A stretch of DNA of 64,000 bases. Source: Sphingobium sp. OAS761 (GTDB lineage: Bacteria; Pseudomonadota; Alphaproteobacteria; Sphingomonadales; Sphingomonadaceae). Every line of letters starts with the position of its first letter. Position 1 is the stretch's first letter. The notes below the pieces were generated by a model, which saw only the letters and a list, made by a program, of their open reading frames with translations, had not been told where the DNA came from and did no database searches. Location of the stretch: contig NZ_JALJVY010000016.1 of the NCBI RefSeq assembly GCF_024168485.1, positions 24,809 through 88,808 of the forward strand. Reading direction: 5' to 3'. The position numbers and the translations under genes are program-made. Below, in pieces: positions 1-9,352 of the stretch.

Positions 1-36
1 TTTCACTTCACCCTGGATCGCGTGGACGAGGAATGA
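1..36 (+). CDS. fixL: C-terminal end of a sensor kinase, probably FixL (partial)
   Basis: Only the last 11 codons are in the window (FHFTLDRVDEE then TGA). The stop overlaps the start of the FixJ-type regulator in an ATGA arrangement, so the two genes are translationally coupled. The C-terminus of a histidine kinase ATPase domain fits what is seen, and FixL is the normal partner of FixJ ahead of a cbb3 oxidase locus. The identity is inferred from this neighbour, because no catalytic motif is visible. Confidence 0.6.
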   Translation, partial: FHFTLDRVDEE

Positions 37-644
37 GCGAAGCCTATACCATCTATGTCGTGGACGATGACGAGGCGATCCGGCGGTCGCTGTCGTTCCT
101 GCTCAAGACAAGCGGATTTGTTGTCCAGCCGTTCGAGGGCGGGCTCCCTTTCCTGAAAGTGGCGGGGAGACTGGCGTCCGGTTGCGTCCTGCTGGACGTG
201 CGGATGCCCGATATGGACGGGCTGGAGGTGCAGCGTGAATTGCGGGCGCGGGGGGTCATGCTGCCCGTGATCATCATGACCGGCCATGGCGATGTCGACA
301 TGGCGGTCGCGGCAATGAAGGCGGGGGCGAGCGACTTCATCGAAAAGCCGTTCGAAAAAGCTGCCCTGCTTGCCTGCATCGAGGCCGCGCGCAGACAGTC
401 GGTCGCCGCGCGGGGCGCCGACGCGCGGGCGCAGGAGGCGCAGGCCCGGCTGAATGTCCTGACCGACCGCGAGCGCGACGTCCTGAACGGACTGATCGAC
501 GGATTGCCCAACAAGACCATCGCCTATGACCTGGGGATCAGTCCGCGCACTGTCGAAATCCACCGCGCCAATCTGATGCAGAAGCTGGAAGTGCGCAGCC
601 TGGCGGAAGCGCTGCGCATCGCCTTCCATGCCGGCGTGGAGTAG
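33..644 (+). CDS. fixJ: FixJ-type two-component response regulator
   Basis: This 203-residue protein has an N-terminal receiver domain (about 5-120) and a C-terminal LuxR-type helix-turn-helix (about 140-197). The acidic pocket D11-D13, the phospho-acceptor D55 (in CVLLDVRMPD) and K105 (in EKPF) are all present. The C-terminal part reads LTDRERDVLNGL and then SPRTVEIHRANLMQKL, as in FixJ/NarL regulators. Its start overlaps the stop of the preceding kinase gene. In the family, phospho-FixJ activates fixK/fnr-type genes under low oxygen. The FNR gene and cbb3 operon directly downstream fit that cascade. Direct control of these genes is inferred. Confidence 0.9.
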   Translation: MSEAYTIYVVDDDEAIRRSLSFLLKTSGFVVQPFEGGLPFLKVAGRLASGCVLLDVRMPDMDGLEVQRELRARGVMLPVIIMTGHGDVDMAVAAMKAGASDFIEKPFEKAALLACIEAARRQSVAARGADARAQEAQARLNVLTDRERDVLNGLIDGLPNKTIAYDLGISPRTVEIHRANLMQKLEVRSLAEALRIAFHAGVE

Positions 645-716
645 GGGCTGGCGGCAAGGATCGGGTAGGGACATTTACGGATAGGTTCCTGTCCCCGCCC
701 GGGTCATGGATCGTGC

Positions 717-1460
717 ATGAACATGCAATTTGACATGGCGCAAAATGCCGCCCTTCCAACGATGGTCCGTCCCTGCGTCGGCCATAATTGCGAACGTTGC
801 GATGTCCGGGACCGGGCGATCTGTGCCGATCTTTCGGCGTCCGACCGCGACGCGCTGAGCCGGATCGGTCGGCGCGTTTCGCTCAAGGCCGGGCAGACCG
901 TCATGTGGGAAGGCGACGACAATATGGTTGTCGCCAACGTCGTGGAAGGCACCTTGAAGCTGGCGACCTCAACCGGCGACGGACGCGAGCAGATTGTCGG
1001 CGTGGTCTATGCGTCCGACTTCATCGGCCGTCCTTTCGGCGCGCGCACGCCGCATAGCGTCACGGCGCTGACCGACGCACGGCTCTGCCTCTTTCCGCGC
1101 GGTGCCTTTGACGGATTCGCCCGCGATCATGCAGAATTGCAGCATCGCCTGCTCCAGCGCACGCTGGACGACCTCGACCGCACCCGCGCGTGGATGCTGC
1201 TGCTGGGCCGCAAGACGGCGCGCGAGAAGGTCGCGACCTTCCTGCTCGACATGGGACGGCGACTGCGCGCGGATAGAGACGGCGTCATCGATCTGCCCCT
1301 GTCCCGTCAGCAGATCGCCGACATATTGGGGATCACCATCGAAACCGTGTCGCGGCAGATGACCGAACTCAAGCGCGGCGGGACGATCGACCTGATCGGG
1401 CGGCGCGGCGTGCGGCTGGTCGATATGGCCGAGCTGGAGGCTCTGGCCGAGGCGGGATAG
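717..1460 (+). CDS. fnr: FNR-type oxygen-sensing transcription regulator (Crp/Fnr family)
   Basis: This 247-residue regulator has a cyclic-nucleotide-binding-like beta-roll and a C-terminal winged helix ([22 protein letters not shown]). Cysteines C20, C25, C28 and C36 at the N-terminus, plus a distal C124 in the position equivalent to E. coli FNR C122, indicate a labile 4Fe-4S cluster. It is therefore an Fnr/FnrL-type sensor rather than cysteine-poor FixK. It sits between fixJ and ccoN, and a perfect FNR box precedes ccoN, so it probably activates the oxidase operon when oxygen falls. ATGs at codons 3 and 7 are alternative starts, but all cysteines remain in either case. Confidence 0.88.
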   Translation: MNMQFDMAQNAALPTMVRPCVGHNCERCDVRDRAICADLSASDRDALSRIGRRVSLKAGQTVMWEGDDNMVVANVVEGTLKLATSTGDGREQIVGVVYASDFIGRPFGARTPHSVTALTDARLCLFPRGAFDGFARDHAELQHRLLQRTLDDLDRTRAWMLLLGRKTAREKVATFLLDMGRRLRADRDGVIDLPLSRQQIADILGITIETVSRQMTELKRGGTIDLIGRRGVRLVDMAELEALAEAG

Positions 1461-1544
1461 ATCCGGGTGCCAGTCGCTCTCGTTGCCGACGGAGCAGCTG
1501 CCAACTGCCTACGCACTATCCCGTAAAGACCCCGAAGACGCCCT

Positions 1545-1558
1545 TTGACAGAGGTCAA
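1545..1558 (+). promoter_or_regulatory. FNR/FixK box upstream of ccoN
   Basis: TTGACAGAGGTCAA matches the consensus TTGAY-N4-RTCAA at every defined position. The centre is at 1551.5. If the site acts as a class II activator at -41.5, transcription would start near 1593. That would leave a 20-nt leader before the ccoN ATG and rules against the upstream ATG at 1562. The regulator that binds is probably the FNR encoded just upstream. Confidence 0.85.
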
Positions 1559-1615
1559 TGCATGGGGGCGGCGCCTGGAGGAAGGCGGCGCGAGAAGCTT
1601 TCACGGGGAATGACC

Positions 1616-3271
1616 ATGGAACAACTGGTGATGAAGACGGGCGGCTGGTTCGCGCTCGCGCTCGCCGCCTTCGCTGCGGCGGTCGCTGCGGCGGACAGCG
1701 GCTTTGCCGTCCATATGGGGATCATATGCGCGGCGGCGCTGCTGGTTGCGGTCGTGACCATGCGCCACGCTGACTATGCGGCGCTGACCCGCGGGCTGCT
1801 GAAAATGCCGGAGCCGGGCCGTTATTATGACGACGTGATCCGCTGGGGCGTGATCGCGACGGTATTCTGGGGTCTCGCAGGCTTTCTGGCTGGGCTTTAC
1901 ATCGCGCTCCAGCTGGCCTTCCCGGCGCTGAATCTGGGCATCGAATATACCAGTTTCGGGCGGTTGCGGCCGTTGCATACATCGGCGGTCATCTTCGCCT
2001 TTGGCGGCAACGCGCTGATCGCCACCAGTTTCTATGTGGTGCAGCGCACCTGCCGCGCGCGGCTGTTCGCGCCCAAGCTCGCCGACTTCGTTTTCTGGGG
2101 CTATCAGTTGTTCATCGTGCTGGCTGCGACCGGCTATCTGATGGGCATCACCGAGGGCAAGGAATATGCCGAGCCCGAATGGTATGTCGACCTGTGGCTG
2201 ACGATCGTGTGGGTCTGCTACCTGATCGTGTTCGGCGGCACGATCGTCAAACGCAGCGAGCCGCACATCTACGTTGCCAACTGGTTCTATCTCAGCTTCA
2301 TCCTGACGATCGCGATGCTGCACATCGTCAATAACCTGTCCATGCCGGTCAGCCTGCTGGGCTCCAAGAGCTACAGCGCATTCGCCGGCGTGCAGGACGC
2401 GCTGACCCAGTGGTGGTACGGCCATAATGCCGTGGGCTTCTTCCTGACCGCCGGCTTCCTGGCCATGATGTATTATTTCGTGCCCAAGCAGGCGCAGCGG
2501 CCGGTCTACAGCTATCGCCTGTCGATCATCCATTTCTGGTCGCTGATCTTCCTCTACATCTGGGCGGGTCCGCACCATCTGCACTACACCGCTCTGCCCG
2601 ACTGGGCGCAGACGCTGGGCATGGTCTTTTCGATCATGCTGTGGATGCCGAGCTGGGGCGGGATGATCAACGGCCTGATGACGCTCAACGGCGCCTGGGA
2701 CAAGATCCGCACCGATCCGATCATCCGCATGATGGTGATGGCGCTCGCCTTCTACGGCATGTCCACGTTCGAAGGGCCGATGATGTCCGTCAAGGCGGTC
2801 AACAGCCTTTCGCACTATACCGACTGGACCATCGGCCATGTCCATTCCGGCGCGCTGGGCTGGAATGGCATGATCACCTTCGCCTGCCTTTATTATCTGG
2901 CGCCGCGCCTGTGGCAGCGCGAACGGCTCTATTCGCTTCGGCTGGTGAACTGGCACTTCTGGCTCGCGACGGTGGGCATCGTTCTTTACGCGGCATCCAT
3001 GTGGGTGTCGGGCATCATGGAAGGCCTGATGTGGCGGGAATATGGGGCCGACGGTTACCTGGTCTACGCCTTTTCCGAAGTCGTGAGCGCCAAGCTGCCC
3101 ATGTACCTGATCCGCGCCACGGGGGGCCTGCTCTATCTTTCGGGCGCGATCATCATGGCCTGGAACATCGGCAGGACCATCGCCGGCAGCCCGCTGCGCA
3201 ACGAGCAGCCGATGCACGATGCCGCCTACGATCCCGCCGCCGACCGGCCCCTCATCGCCCAGCCAGCCTAA
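1616..3271 (+). CDS. ccoN: Cytochrome cbb3 oxidase catalytic subunit I
   Basis: This is the polytopic haem-copper oxidase subunit that reduces oxygen in the inner membrane. Ligand histidines are visible: H121 (LHTSAVIF, low-spin haem b), H270 (WWYGHNAVG, CuB), the adjacent pair H320-H321 (GPHHLHY, CuB), and H408/H410 ([13 protein letters not shown], haems). The 551-residue length includes an N-terminal hydrophobic extension of about 70 residues, as in some other alphaproteobacterial CcoN proteins. The frame is open to an ATG at 1562. That ATG lies 4 nt from the FNR box, so it would be upstream of the expected transcript start. The ATG at 1616, 6 nt after GGGA, is preferred, with 1610 as the alternative. 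First gene of ccoNOQPGHIS. Confidence 0.95.
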   Translation: MEQLVMKTGGWFALALAAFAAAVAAADSGFAVHMGIICAAALLVAVVTMRHADYAALTRGLLKMPEPGRYYDDVIRWGVIATVFWGLAGFLAGLYIALQLAFPALNLGIEYTSFGRLRPLHTSAVIFAFGGNALIATSFYVVQRTCRARLFAPKLADFVFWGYQLFIVLAATGYLMGITEGKEYAEPEWYVDLWLTIVWVCYLIVFGGTIVKRSEPHIYVANWFYLSFILTIAMLHIVNNLSMPVSLLGSKSYSAFAGVQDALTQWWYGHNAVGFFLTAGFLAMMYYFVPKQAQRPVYSYRLSIIHFWSLIFLYIWAGPHHLHYTALPDWAQTLGMVFSIMLWMPSWGGMINGLMTLNGAWDKIRTDPIIRMMVMALAFYGMSTFEGPMMSVKAVNSLSHYTDWTIGHVHSGALGWNGMITFACLYYLAPRLWQRERLYSLRLVNWHFWLATVGIVLYAASMWVSGIMEGLMWREYGADGYLVYAFSEVVSAKLPMYLIRATGGLLYLSGAIIMAWNIGRTIAGSPLRNEQPMHDAAYDPAADRPLIAQPA

Positions 3272-3285
3272 GGGAGACCCAAGAC

Positions 3286-4020
3286 ATGGCTTCCAAATAT
3301 TTCGACCATGGCAAGCTGGAGCGGAACGTTTCGCTGCTTGGTATTGCCGCGCTGATCACCGTTGCGATCGGCGGCATTGTGGAAATCGCGCCCCTCTTCT
3401 GGATCGACAACACCATCGAGAAGGTGGAAGGGGTGCGGCCCTACACGCCGCTGGAGCTGGCGGGGCGCAACATCTACATCCGCGAAGGCTGCTACAACTG
3501 CCACAGCCAGATGATCCGCCCTTTCCGGGATGAGGTCGAGCGCTATGGCCATTACAGCCTGGCGGCCGAGAGCATGTACGACCATCCGTTTCAATGGGGG
3601 TCCAAGCGGACCGGGCCGGACCTGGCGCGCGTGGGCGGCCGCTATTCGGACGAATGGCACGTCCAGCATCTGAAGGACCCGCGCGCCGTGGTGCCCGAGT
3701 CCATCATGCCGACCTATCCCTTCCTGGCCGAACGGCCGCTCAAGGCGGGCGACATGACGATGGACCTTGCCGCGCTGACGCGGGTGGGCGTGCCCTACAG
3801 CAAGGAAGACGTCGACAAGGCGAATGAGGATTTGCATGCGCAGGCCGATCCGACCGCGGACACCACCGACCTGCTCAAGCGCTACCCCAAGGCGCAGGTG
3901 CGCGACTTCGACGGCGATCCCGACATGCTGACGGAGATGGATGCGCTTGTCGCCTATCTCCAGATGCTGGGCACGCTGGTCGACGTCAACGCCGCCGCCC
4001 CGCAGGAGACGCCGCAATGA
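3286..4020 (+). CDS. ccoO: Cytochrome cbb3 oxidase monohaem subunit II
   Basis: This 244-residue membrane-anchored c-type cytochrome has one N-terminal transmembrane helix (about 14-40). It carries a single haem c site, C69-Y-N-C72-H73, in the sequence [13 protein letters not shown] typical of CcoO/FixO. It passes electrons from CcoP to the CcoN active site. The ATG at 3286 follows AAGGGAGACCC at a suitable distance. The same frame is open for hundreds of bases upstream inside ccoN, but only this start gives the family N-terminus ([14 protein letters not shown]). Its stop overlaps the start of ccoQ. Confidence 0.95.
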   Translation: MASKYFDHGKLERNVSLLGIAALITVAIGGIVEIAPLFWIDNTIEKVEGVRPYTPLELAGRNIYIREGCYNCHSQMIRPFRDEVERYGHYSLAAESMYDHPFQWGSKRTGPDLARVGGRYSDEWHVQHLKDPRAVVPESIMPTYPFLAERPLKAGDMTMDLAALTRVGVPYSKEDVDKANEDLHAQADPTADTTDLLKRYPKAQVRDFDGDPDMLTEMDALVAYLQMLGTLVDVNAAAPQETPQ

Positions 4021-4193
4021 GCTACGATGCGCTGCGCCATTTCGCCGATAGCTGGGGGCTGGTCTTCATGGGCCTGTCCTATGTGTTGCTGATCGGCTGG
4101 CATTTCCTGCCGCATGGCGGCCGCAGCAGCATGCGCGCCGCCACGATGATCTTCGACCGCGATACTGAAGAGACGGAGGCCGACCATGGCTGA
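4017..4193 (+). CDS. ccoQ: CcoQ, small cbb3 oxidase subunit
   Basis: This 58-codon gene was read directly from the sequence. It starts at the ATG overlapping the ccoO stop (ATGA) and ends in TGA inside the first codons of ccoP. The product begins [17 protein letters not shown], has one hydrophobic helix (about 14-31) and ends in a short charged tail ([12 protein letters not shown]). This matches the single-span CcoQ/FixQ proteins that stabilise the assembled oxidase. Overlap with both neighbours implies tight translational coupling. Confidence 0.9.
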   Translation: MSYDALRHFADSWGLVFMGLSYVLLIGWHFLPHGGRSSMRAATMIFDRDTEETEADHG

Positions 4194-5121
4194 CGACGAA
4201 ACCCCCAAGATCGACGCCGCCACCGGCACCCAGTATAAGGGCCATGAATGGGACGGCATCCGGGAACTGGACACGCCGCTGCCGCGCTGGTGGCTTTGGA
4301 CCTTCTACGCCACGATCGTTTTCGCGATCGGCTATTGCCTGGCCTATCCGGCCTTGCCGATGCTGCACGACTATACGCGCGGGATGCTCGGCTGGTCGAG
4401 CCGCGGCGCGCTGGAGAAGGAACTGGCCGCGCGCGAGGTGCAGATGGCACCGTTGCGCCAGGCGATCGCGGCGACCGACATCGGGAAGCTGGCGGGACAG
4501 CCACGACTGATGCAGGCGGCGGTCGAGGGCGGGCGCGCGGCGTTCAAGGTTCATTGCGTGCAATGCCATGGATCGGGCGCGGCGGGATCGCGGGGCTATC
4601 CCAACCTGAATGACGACGACTGGCTGTGGGGCGGCGACCTCACGAGCATCGAAACGACGATCACCGACGGCATCCGCAACCCCGACCATGCGAAAACGCG
4701 CCAGTCGATGATGCCCGCCTTCGGTCGCGACCAGTTGCTTACCGCCGCGCAGGTCAGCGACGTGGTCGCCCATATCCGCGTCATCAGTGGGCAGGATGTG
4801 GCCAATGCGGCATCGCAGCGCGGCGCGCAAATCTTCGCCGACAATTGCGCGGTGTGCCATGGTCCGGCAGGCAAGGGCAGCCGTCAGGTCGGCGCGCCCA
4901 ACCTGACCGACGGGATCTGGCTCTATGGCGGCGACGCTGACACGATACGCCAGACCGTATGGAACAGCCGGCAGGGCGTGATGCCGCGCTGGAACGACAA
5001 GCTCGACACGGCGACGATCCGGATGCTGGCGGCCTATGTCCACAGCCTGGGCGGCGGCGAGGCCGCGCCGGTGGATGCACAAGCCGCCCCGGCGGGCAAC
5101 GCCGCTGCGCCCCAACCCTGA
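4186..5121 (+). CDS. ccoP: Cytochrome cbb3 oxidase dihaem subunit III
   Basis: This 311-residue protein has an N-terminal PLPRWWLWTFY motif leading into a transmembrane helix (about 34-55). Two periplasmic cytochrome c domains follow, with haem sites C124-V-Q-C127-H128 and C221-A-V-C224-H225. CcoP accepts electrons from soluble cytochrome c and hands them to CcoO. The start overlaps the end of ccoQ by 8 nt. The C-terminus ends in an Ala/Pro-rich tail. All expected motifs are present. Confidence 0.95.
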   Translation: MADDETPKIDAATGTQYKGHEWDGIRELDTPLPRWWLWTFYATIVFAIGYCLAYPALPMLHDYTRGMLGWSSRGALEKELAAREVQMAPLRQAIAATDIGKLAGQPRLMQAAVEGGRAAFKVHCVQCHGSGAAGSRGYPNLNDDDWLWGGDLTSIETTITDGIRNPDHAKTRQSMMPAFGRDQLLTAAQVSDVVAHIRVISGQDVANAASQRGAQIFADNCAVCHGPAGKGSRQVGAPNLTDGIWLYGGDADTIRQTVWNSRQGVMPRWNDKLDTATIRMLAAYVHSLGGGEAAPVDAQAAPAGNAAAPQP

Positions 5122-5140
5122 GCCGAACGGAGGAAGGACC

Positions 5141-6583
5141 ATGCTGGTGCCGGCCGGATCGGGCGATCTCTACGAGAAACGCAAGGGCGTCTACCCCAAG
5201 GCAGTCGACGGTTTCTACCGGCGCCTGAAATGGGCGATCATGGCGGCAACGCTGGTGATTTACTGGGGCACGCCGTGGATTCGTTGGGATCGCGGCCCCT
5301 ATGCGCCAGACCAGGCGGTGCTCGTCGATCTGGCGCATCGGCGCTTCTACATGTTCGCGATCGAGATTTGGCCGCATGAATTCTATTATGTGGCCGGCTT
5401 GCTGATCATGGCGGGGATAGGCCTGTTCCTGGTCACGTCCGCGGTCGGGCGCGCATGGTGCGGCTATGCCTGTCCGCAGACGGTGTGGACCGACCTGTTC
5501 CAGCATGTCGAGCGTTTCATCGACGGGGATCGCAATGCGCAGATACGGCTGGCCAATGCGCCGTGGAGCGCGGACAAGCTGGCGCGGCGGCTGGTCAAAT
5601 GGCAGGTCTGGCTTCTCATCTCCTTTCTGACCGGCGGCGCTTGGATTTTCTATTTCGCCGACGCGCCGACGCTTCAACGCGCTTTCTGGACGGGCACGGC
5701 CGCACCGGTCGCCTACGCAGCCACGGGTGTCCTTACGGCCACGACATTCGTGCTGGGCGGATTCATGCGCGAACAGGTATGCATCTACATGTGCCCCTGG
5801 CCGCGCATCCAGACGGCGATGCTGGACGAGAAATCGCTGGTCGTCACCTACAGGAACTGGCGCGGGGAAAAGCGCGGCAGCGTCAAGAAGGCGGCGGCCC
5901 ATCCAGGCGAGTTCGGCGACTGCATAGATTGCGACCAGTGCGTCGCCGTGTGTCCAACGGGCATCGACATCCGCAACGGTCCGCAGATCGGCTGCATCAC
6001 CTGCGCCCTGTGCATCGACGCGTGCGACAAGGTGATGGAGCAGGTCGGCCGTCCGCGCGGGCTGATTGACTATTGCACCGAGGATGACGCGAACCGCGAG
6101 CGGCAGGGCGGGGTGCCCCGGCCGATCCTTCAATCGCTGCTGCGCCCGCGCACCATTGGCTACCTGTGCGTATGGACCGGTATCGGCCTTGCCATGCTGT
6201 TCGCGCTGGGCGCGCGCACCCGCGTCGATATCAGCGCGCAACAGGACCGCAACCCGATTTTCGTGCGCCTGTCCGATGGCGCGATCCGCAATGCCTACAC
6301 AGTGAAGTTACGCAACATGGAAGCGCGGCCCCGGCCGATGGAAGTGCGGGTGGACGGGTTGCAGGGTGCAGTGTTGTGGACCGACGCCATGGCGCGCGAC
6401 CAGGCGATGCCCGTCATCGCCGCCATGGTCCCGGCCGACAGCGTCGCCAGGCTGCGCATCTTCGTCGCCGCCCCGGCCCAGGCCCCGGGCGCGGCGCGGC
6501 AGGATTTCCGCTTCACCGTACGCGCCACCGACCGCGAAGGCGGCCATGACGCCGAACCCGCCCGTTTCGAAAGGCCCCAATGA
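5141..6583 (+). CDS. ccoG: CcoG, polyferredoxin needed for cbb3 oxidase assembly
   Basis: This 480-residue membrane protein (CcoG/RdxA/FixG family) has several transmembrane segments and a CGYACPQTVW motif. Two ferredoxin-type clusters follow: C261/C264/C267/C271 and C285/C288/C291/C295. The C-terminus is a periplasmic immunoglobulin-like domain. The family acts as a cupric reductase supplying Cu(I) for the CuB site. The frame is open from 5036 inside ccoP, but the ATG at 5141 sits 7 nt after a strong GGAGGAAGG site and gives the family N-terminus MLVPAGSGDLYEKR. It overlaps ccoH by 4 nt. Confidence 0.93.
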   Translation: MLVPAGSGDLYEKRKGVYPKAVDGFYRRLKWAIMAATLVIYWGTPWIRWDRGPYAPDQAVLVDLAHRRFYMFAIEIWPHEFYYVAGLLIMAGIGLFLVTSAVGRAWCGYACPQTVWTDLFQHVERFIDGDRNAQIRLANAPWSADKLARRLVKWQVWLLISFLTGGAWIFYFADAPTLQRAFWTGTAAPVAYAATGVLTATTFVLGGFMREQVCIYMCPWPRIQTAMLDEKSLVVTYRNWRGEKRGSVKKAAAHPGEFGDCIDCDQCVAVCPTGIDIRNGPQIGCITCALCIDACDKVMEQVGRPRGLIDYCTEDDANRERQGGVPRPILQSLLRPRTIGYLCVWTGIGLAMLFALGARTRVDISAQQDRNPIFVRLSDGAIRNAYTVKLRNMEARPRPMEVRVDGLQGAVLWTDAMARDQAMPVIAAMVPADSVARLRIFVAAPAQAPGAARQDFRFTVRATDREGGHDAEPARFERPQ

Positions 6584-7053
6584 TGCGTAACCCCGGCATC
6601 CGACGCTTCACCGGCTGGCACATGACCGGCATATTGGTCGCCTTCTTCGCGGTGGTGATCGCGGTCAATTTGCTGATGGCGACAATCGCTGTCCGGTCCT
6701 TCGGCGGAACCGTGGTCGACAACAGCTATGTCGCCAGTCAGAAATTCAACGGCTGGCTGGAGCATGCGCGGGCGCAGGAACGGCTGGGCTGGCGGGACAA
6801 GGTGGACCGGAGCGGCGGCGATCATGTGGACGTGACGCTGACGGGACCGGACGGGGCAGCTTTGCGCGGCGCGCGGATCGCTGGGCTGGCGCAGCATCCG
6901 CTGGGGCGCGCCGCCGACATTGCGCTGGATTTCAGCGAAGTGGCGCCGGGCCACTATCAAAGTGACCGGGTGGTGCCCGCAGGCCGCTGGCGGATCGCGT
7001 TGACGGTCCGCCGGGGCAAGGCCGAGCAGCGGCTGTTGCGGGCGCTGGACTGA
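6580..7053 (+). CDS. ccoH: CcoH/FixH, cbb3 oxidase assembly protein
   Basis: This 157-residue protein has one N-terminal membrane helix (about 14-38) following FTGWHM, which is typical of FixH. A periplasmic domain with the family stretch YVASQKFNGWLEHARAQE comes next. FixH is required for assembly and stability of the oxidase, probably together with CcoI. Starts at 6580 and 6583 (consecutive ATGs) are equally possible. Both ends overlap neighbouring genes (ATGATG with ccoG, TGATG with ccoI). Confidence 0.9.
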   Translation: MMRNPGIRRFTGWHMTGILVAFFAVVIAVNLLMATIAVRSFGGTVVDNSYVASQKFNGWLEHARAQERLGWRDKVDRSGGDHVDVTLTGPDGAALRGARIAGLAQHPLGRAADIALDFSEVAPGHYQSDRVVPAGRWRIALTVRRGKAEQRLLRALD

Positions 7054-9200
7054 TGGCCAGCCTGCCTGTCTTGCCTGTCCTGCCTGTGGAGGCGCACGCG
7101 CCGGTGGAGACGGTGACGAGCCTTTTCGCGCTGCCGGGCATTCATTGCGCGGGATGCATCGGCAAGATCGAGCGGGGATTGCTCGCGACTCCGGGCATCG
7201 GGGCCGCGCGCGTCAACCTGTCGGCCAAACGTGTCGCCATCCATCATGACCCGGCGCTGACGCCGCCGGAAATCAAGGCCGCGCTCGCCGCGCTGGGGTT
7301 CGAGTCCGAAGCGCTCGCAGATCGGGGAACGGACATCGCCGCCGCCGAAAATCGCGCCCTGTTGCGTGCGCTGGCGGTCGCCGGCTTCGCCGCGATGAAC
7401 ATCATGCTGCTGTCGGTTTCGATATGGTCGGGCGCGGCGGGAGCGACGCGGACCATGTTCCACTGGCTGTCGGCGCTCATCGCGCTGCCGGCCGTCGCCT
7501 ATGCGGGCCAGCCCTTTTTCCGGTCGGCGTGGGCGGCGCTGTCGCAACGCCGGACCAACATGGACGTGCCGATCAGCATCGGCGTGCGGCTGACCACCGC
7601 TATGAGCCTGTTTGAAACCTTCACCGGTGGCGCCCATGCCTGGTTCGACGGGGCCGTCATGCTGCTTTTCTTCCTGCTCGCCGGGCGCGTGCTGGACGGC
7701 ATGATGCGGGAGCGGGCGCGGGCGGGTGTCGCCGCGCTGCTGAAACAGACTGCGCCCGGGGCGATGGTGCTGGACGGAGCGGGCCATGGCCGCTGGATCG
7801 CCGCGCCTTCTCTTCGGCCGGGGATGACGATGCTGGTCGCCGCAGGCGAGCGCCTGGCGGCGGACGGGCGCGTCACGCAAGGCCAAACCGGCCTGGATAT
7901 CGCCTTCCTGACCGGGGAGAGTGCGGCCGTTCGTGTCGGCGCGGGCGACATGGTGCATGCGGGCGCCCTCAATATCGACGGGCCGATCCAGGTTGAGGTT
8001 ACGGAGGCTGGCCCGGACACGATGATTGCCGACATGGCCCGGCTGATGGAAGAGGCTGGACAGGGGCGGTCGCGTTATGTGCGCATCGCCGATCGGGCGG
8101 CCCGGCTCTATGCGCCGTGCGTGCATCTGCTCGCCGTGCTGGCCTTCATCGGGTGGATGATCGCGGGGGCGGGCGTGCACCAATCGCTGCTGGTCGCGGT
8201 CGCCGTGCTGCTGATCACCTGTCCCTGCGCGCTGGGGCTGGCCGTGCCGGCGGCCCAGATCGTCGCCTGCGGATCGTTGATGCGGCGGGGCGTGCTGGTG
8301 AAGGACGGGTCGGCACTGGAGCGGTTGGCGCAGGTTGACCAGACTGTGTTCGACAAGACCGGCACGCTGACGCTCGGCCGGCCGGTGCCGCGCGATCTCG
8401 ACCGGCTGGCGGCGCAGGACAGGGGCATATTGCTGGCGCTGGCGCGTGGCAGCCGTCACCCGCTGAGCGTCGCGCTGCGGCGGGCGCTGGAGGCAGACGG
8501 GGTTATCCCGGCGGCGGTGACCGGCCTTGGCGAGACGGCCGGAGAAGGGATGGAGGCGCGGTTCGGCGCGGATGTCGTTACGCTGGGCCGGCCACGCAGC
8601 CTGATCGGCCTGTTCGATCTGGTTGCGGAATATCGGCGGGGCGGTGAGTCGGTGCTGCTGCGCTTTGCCGATGCTTTGCGGCCCGAGGCGGCGGTTACGC
8701 TGCGGCGGATTCGTGCCATGGGCCTGGAAACGCTGATAGCCAGCGGCGACCGGCCAGAGGCGCTGGAGGCGATAGCGCGGGAAACCGGGACGACCGCGAT
8801 CGGCCATTTGCGACCGCAGGACAAGCTGGCGCTGCTCGACCGGCTGAGGGGCGCGGGGCGACATGTGTTGATGGTGGGCGACGGGTTGAATGACGGCCCG
8901 GCGCTGGCCGCAGGCCATGCCAGCATGGCGCCCGCGTCGGCAAGCGATGCCAGTCAACTGGCGGCGGATGCGGTGTTTCTGGGCGACCGGCTGGAACCGG
9001 TGGCAATGACCTTGCGCGCCGCGCGCCGGACGGTGCGGGTAGTGCGGCAGAATTTCGGATTGGCGATAGGTTATAATCTGTGTGCCGTGCCGCTGGCGCT
9101 GACGGGGCAGGTGACCCCGCTGATCGCGGCCATCGCCATGTCGACCAGTTCGCTGATCGTCGTGGCCAATGCGCTGCGATTGCGGAACGCGGCACGATGA
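7053..9200 (+). CDS. ccoI: CcoI/FixI copper-exporting P1B-type ATPase
   Basis: This 715-residue P-type ATPase delivers copper across the inner membrane for cbb3 assembly. Its N-terminal metal-binding domain contains H31-C32-A-G-C35. The membrane metal site is C390-P-C392. The phosphorylated aspartate is D434 in DKTGTLT, and the hinge motif is GDGLNDGPALA. The N-terminus starts with an LPV-LPV-LPV run encoded by three tandem 9-bp units. The gene overlaps ccoH (1 nt) and ccoS (4 nt). Confidence 0.94.
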   Translation: MASLPVLPVLPVEAHAPVETVTSLFALPGIHCAGCIGKIERGLLATPGIGAARVNLSAKRVAIHHDPALTPPEIKAALAALGFESEALADRGTDIAAAENRALLRALAVAGFAAMNIMLLSVSIWSGAAGATRTMFHWLSALIALPAVAYAGQPFFRSAWAALSQRRTNMDVPISIGVRLTTAMSLFETFTGGAHAWFDGAVMLLFFLLAGRVLDGMMRERARAGVAALLKQTAPGAMVLDGAGHGRWIAAPSLRPGMTMLVAAGERLAADGRVTQGQTGLDIAFLTGESAAVRVGAGDMVHAGALNIDGPIQVEVTEAGPDTMIADMARLMEEAGQGRSRYVRIADRAARLYAPCVHLLAVLAFIGWMIAGAGVHQSLLVAVAVLLITCPCALGLAVPAAQIVACGSLMRRGVLVKDGSALERLAQVDQTVFDKTGTLTLGRPVPRDLDRLAAQDRGILLALARGSRHPLSVALRRALEADGVIPAAVTGLGETAGEGMEARFGADVVTLGRPRSLIGLFDLVAEYRRGGESVLLRFADALRPEAAVTLRRIRAMGLETLIASGDRPEALEAIARETGTTAIGHLRPQDKLALLDRLRGAGRHVLMVGDGLNDGPALAAGHASMAPASASDASQLAADAVFLGDRLEPVAMTLRAARRTVRVVRQNFGLAIGYNLCAVPLALTGQVTPLIAAIAMSTSSLIVVANALRLRNAAR

Positions 9201-9352
9201 TTGGGCTGGGACTGCTCATCCCCCTTGCCCTGCTGCTCGGCCTTATTGGCCTTGGCGCCTTTTTCTGGGCACTGGGCAGTGGCCAGTTCGAGGATGGCGA
9301 CGGTGCCGCCGCGCGCATCCTGATTGAGGACGAGGATGACCGCGGCGCCTAA
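9197..9352 (+). CDS. ccoS: CcoS, small cbb3 oxidase maturation protein
   Basis: This 51-residue protein starts MIGLGLLIPLALLLGL, a single hydrophobic helix. It then has FFWALGSGQFEDGDGAAARIL and an acidic tail (EDEDDRG), which are the hallmark of CcoS/FixS. CcoS is needed for insertion of haem and copper cofactors into CcoN. The ATG overlaps the ccoI stop. The frame is open further upstream, but only this start gives the family length. The TAA overlaps by 3 nt the stop of the convergent TPR-CHAT gene. Confidence 0.9.
   Translation: MIGLGLLIPLALLLGLIGLGAFFWALGSGQFEDGDGAAARILIEDEDDRGA

Noticed and set aside
1562..1615. Upstream ATG for ccoN at 1562
   Set aside because: It begins 4 nt after the FNR box and would lie before the expected transcript start; the ATG at 1616 has a ribosome-binding site.
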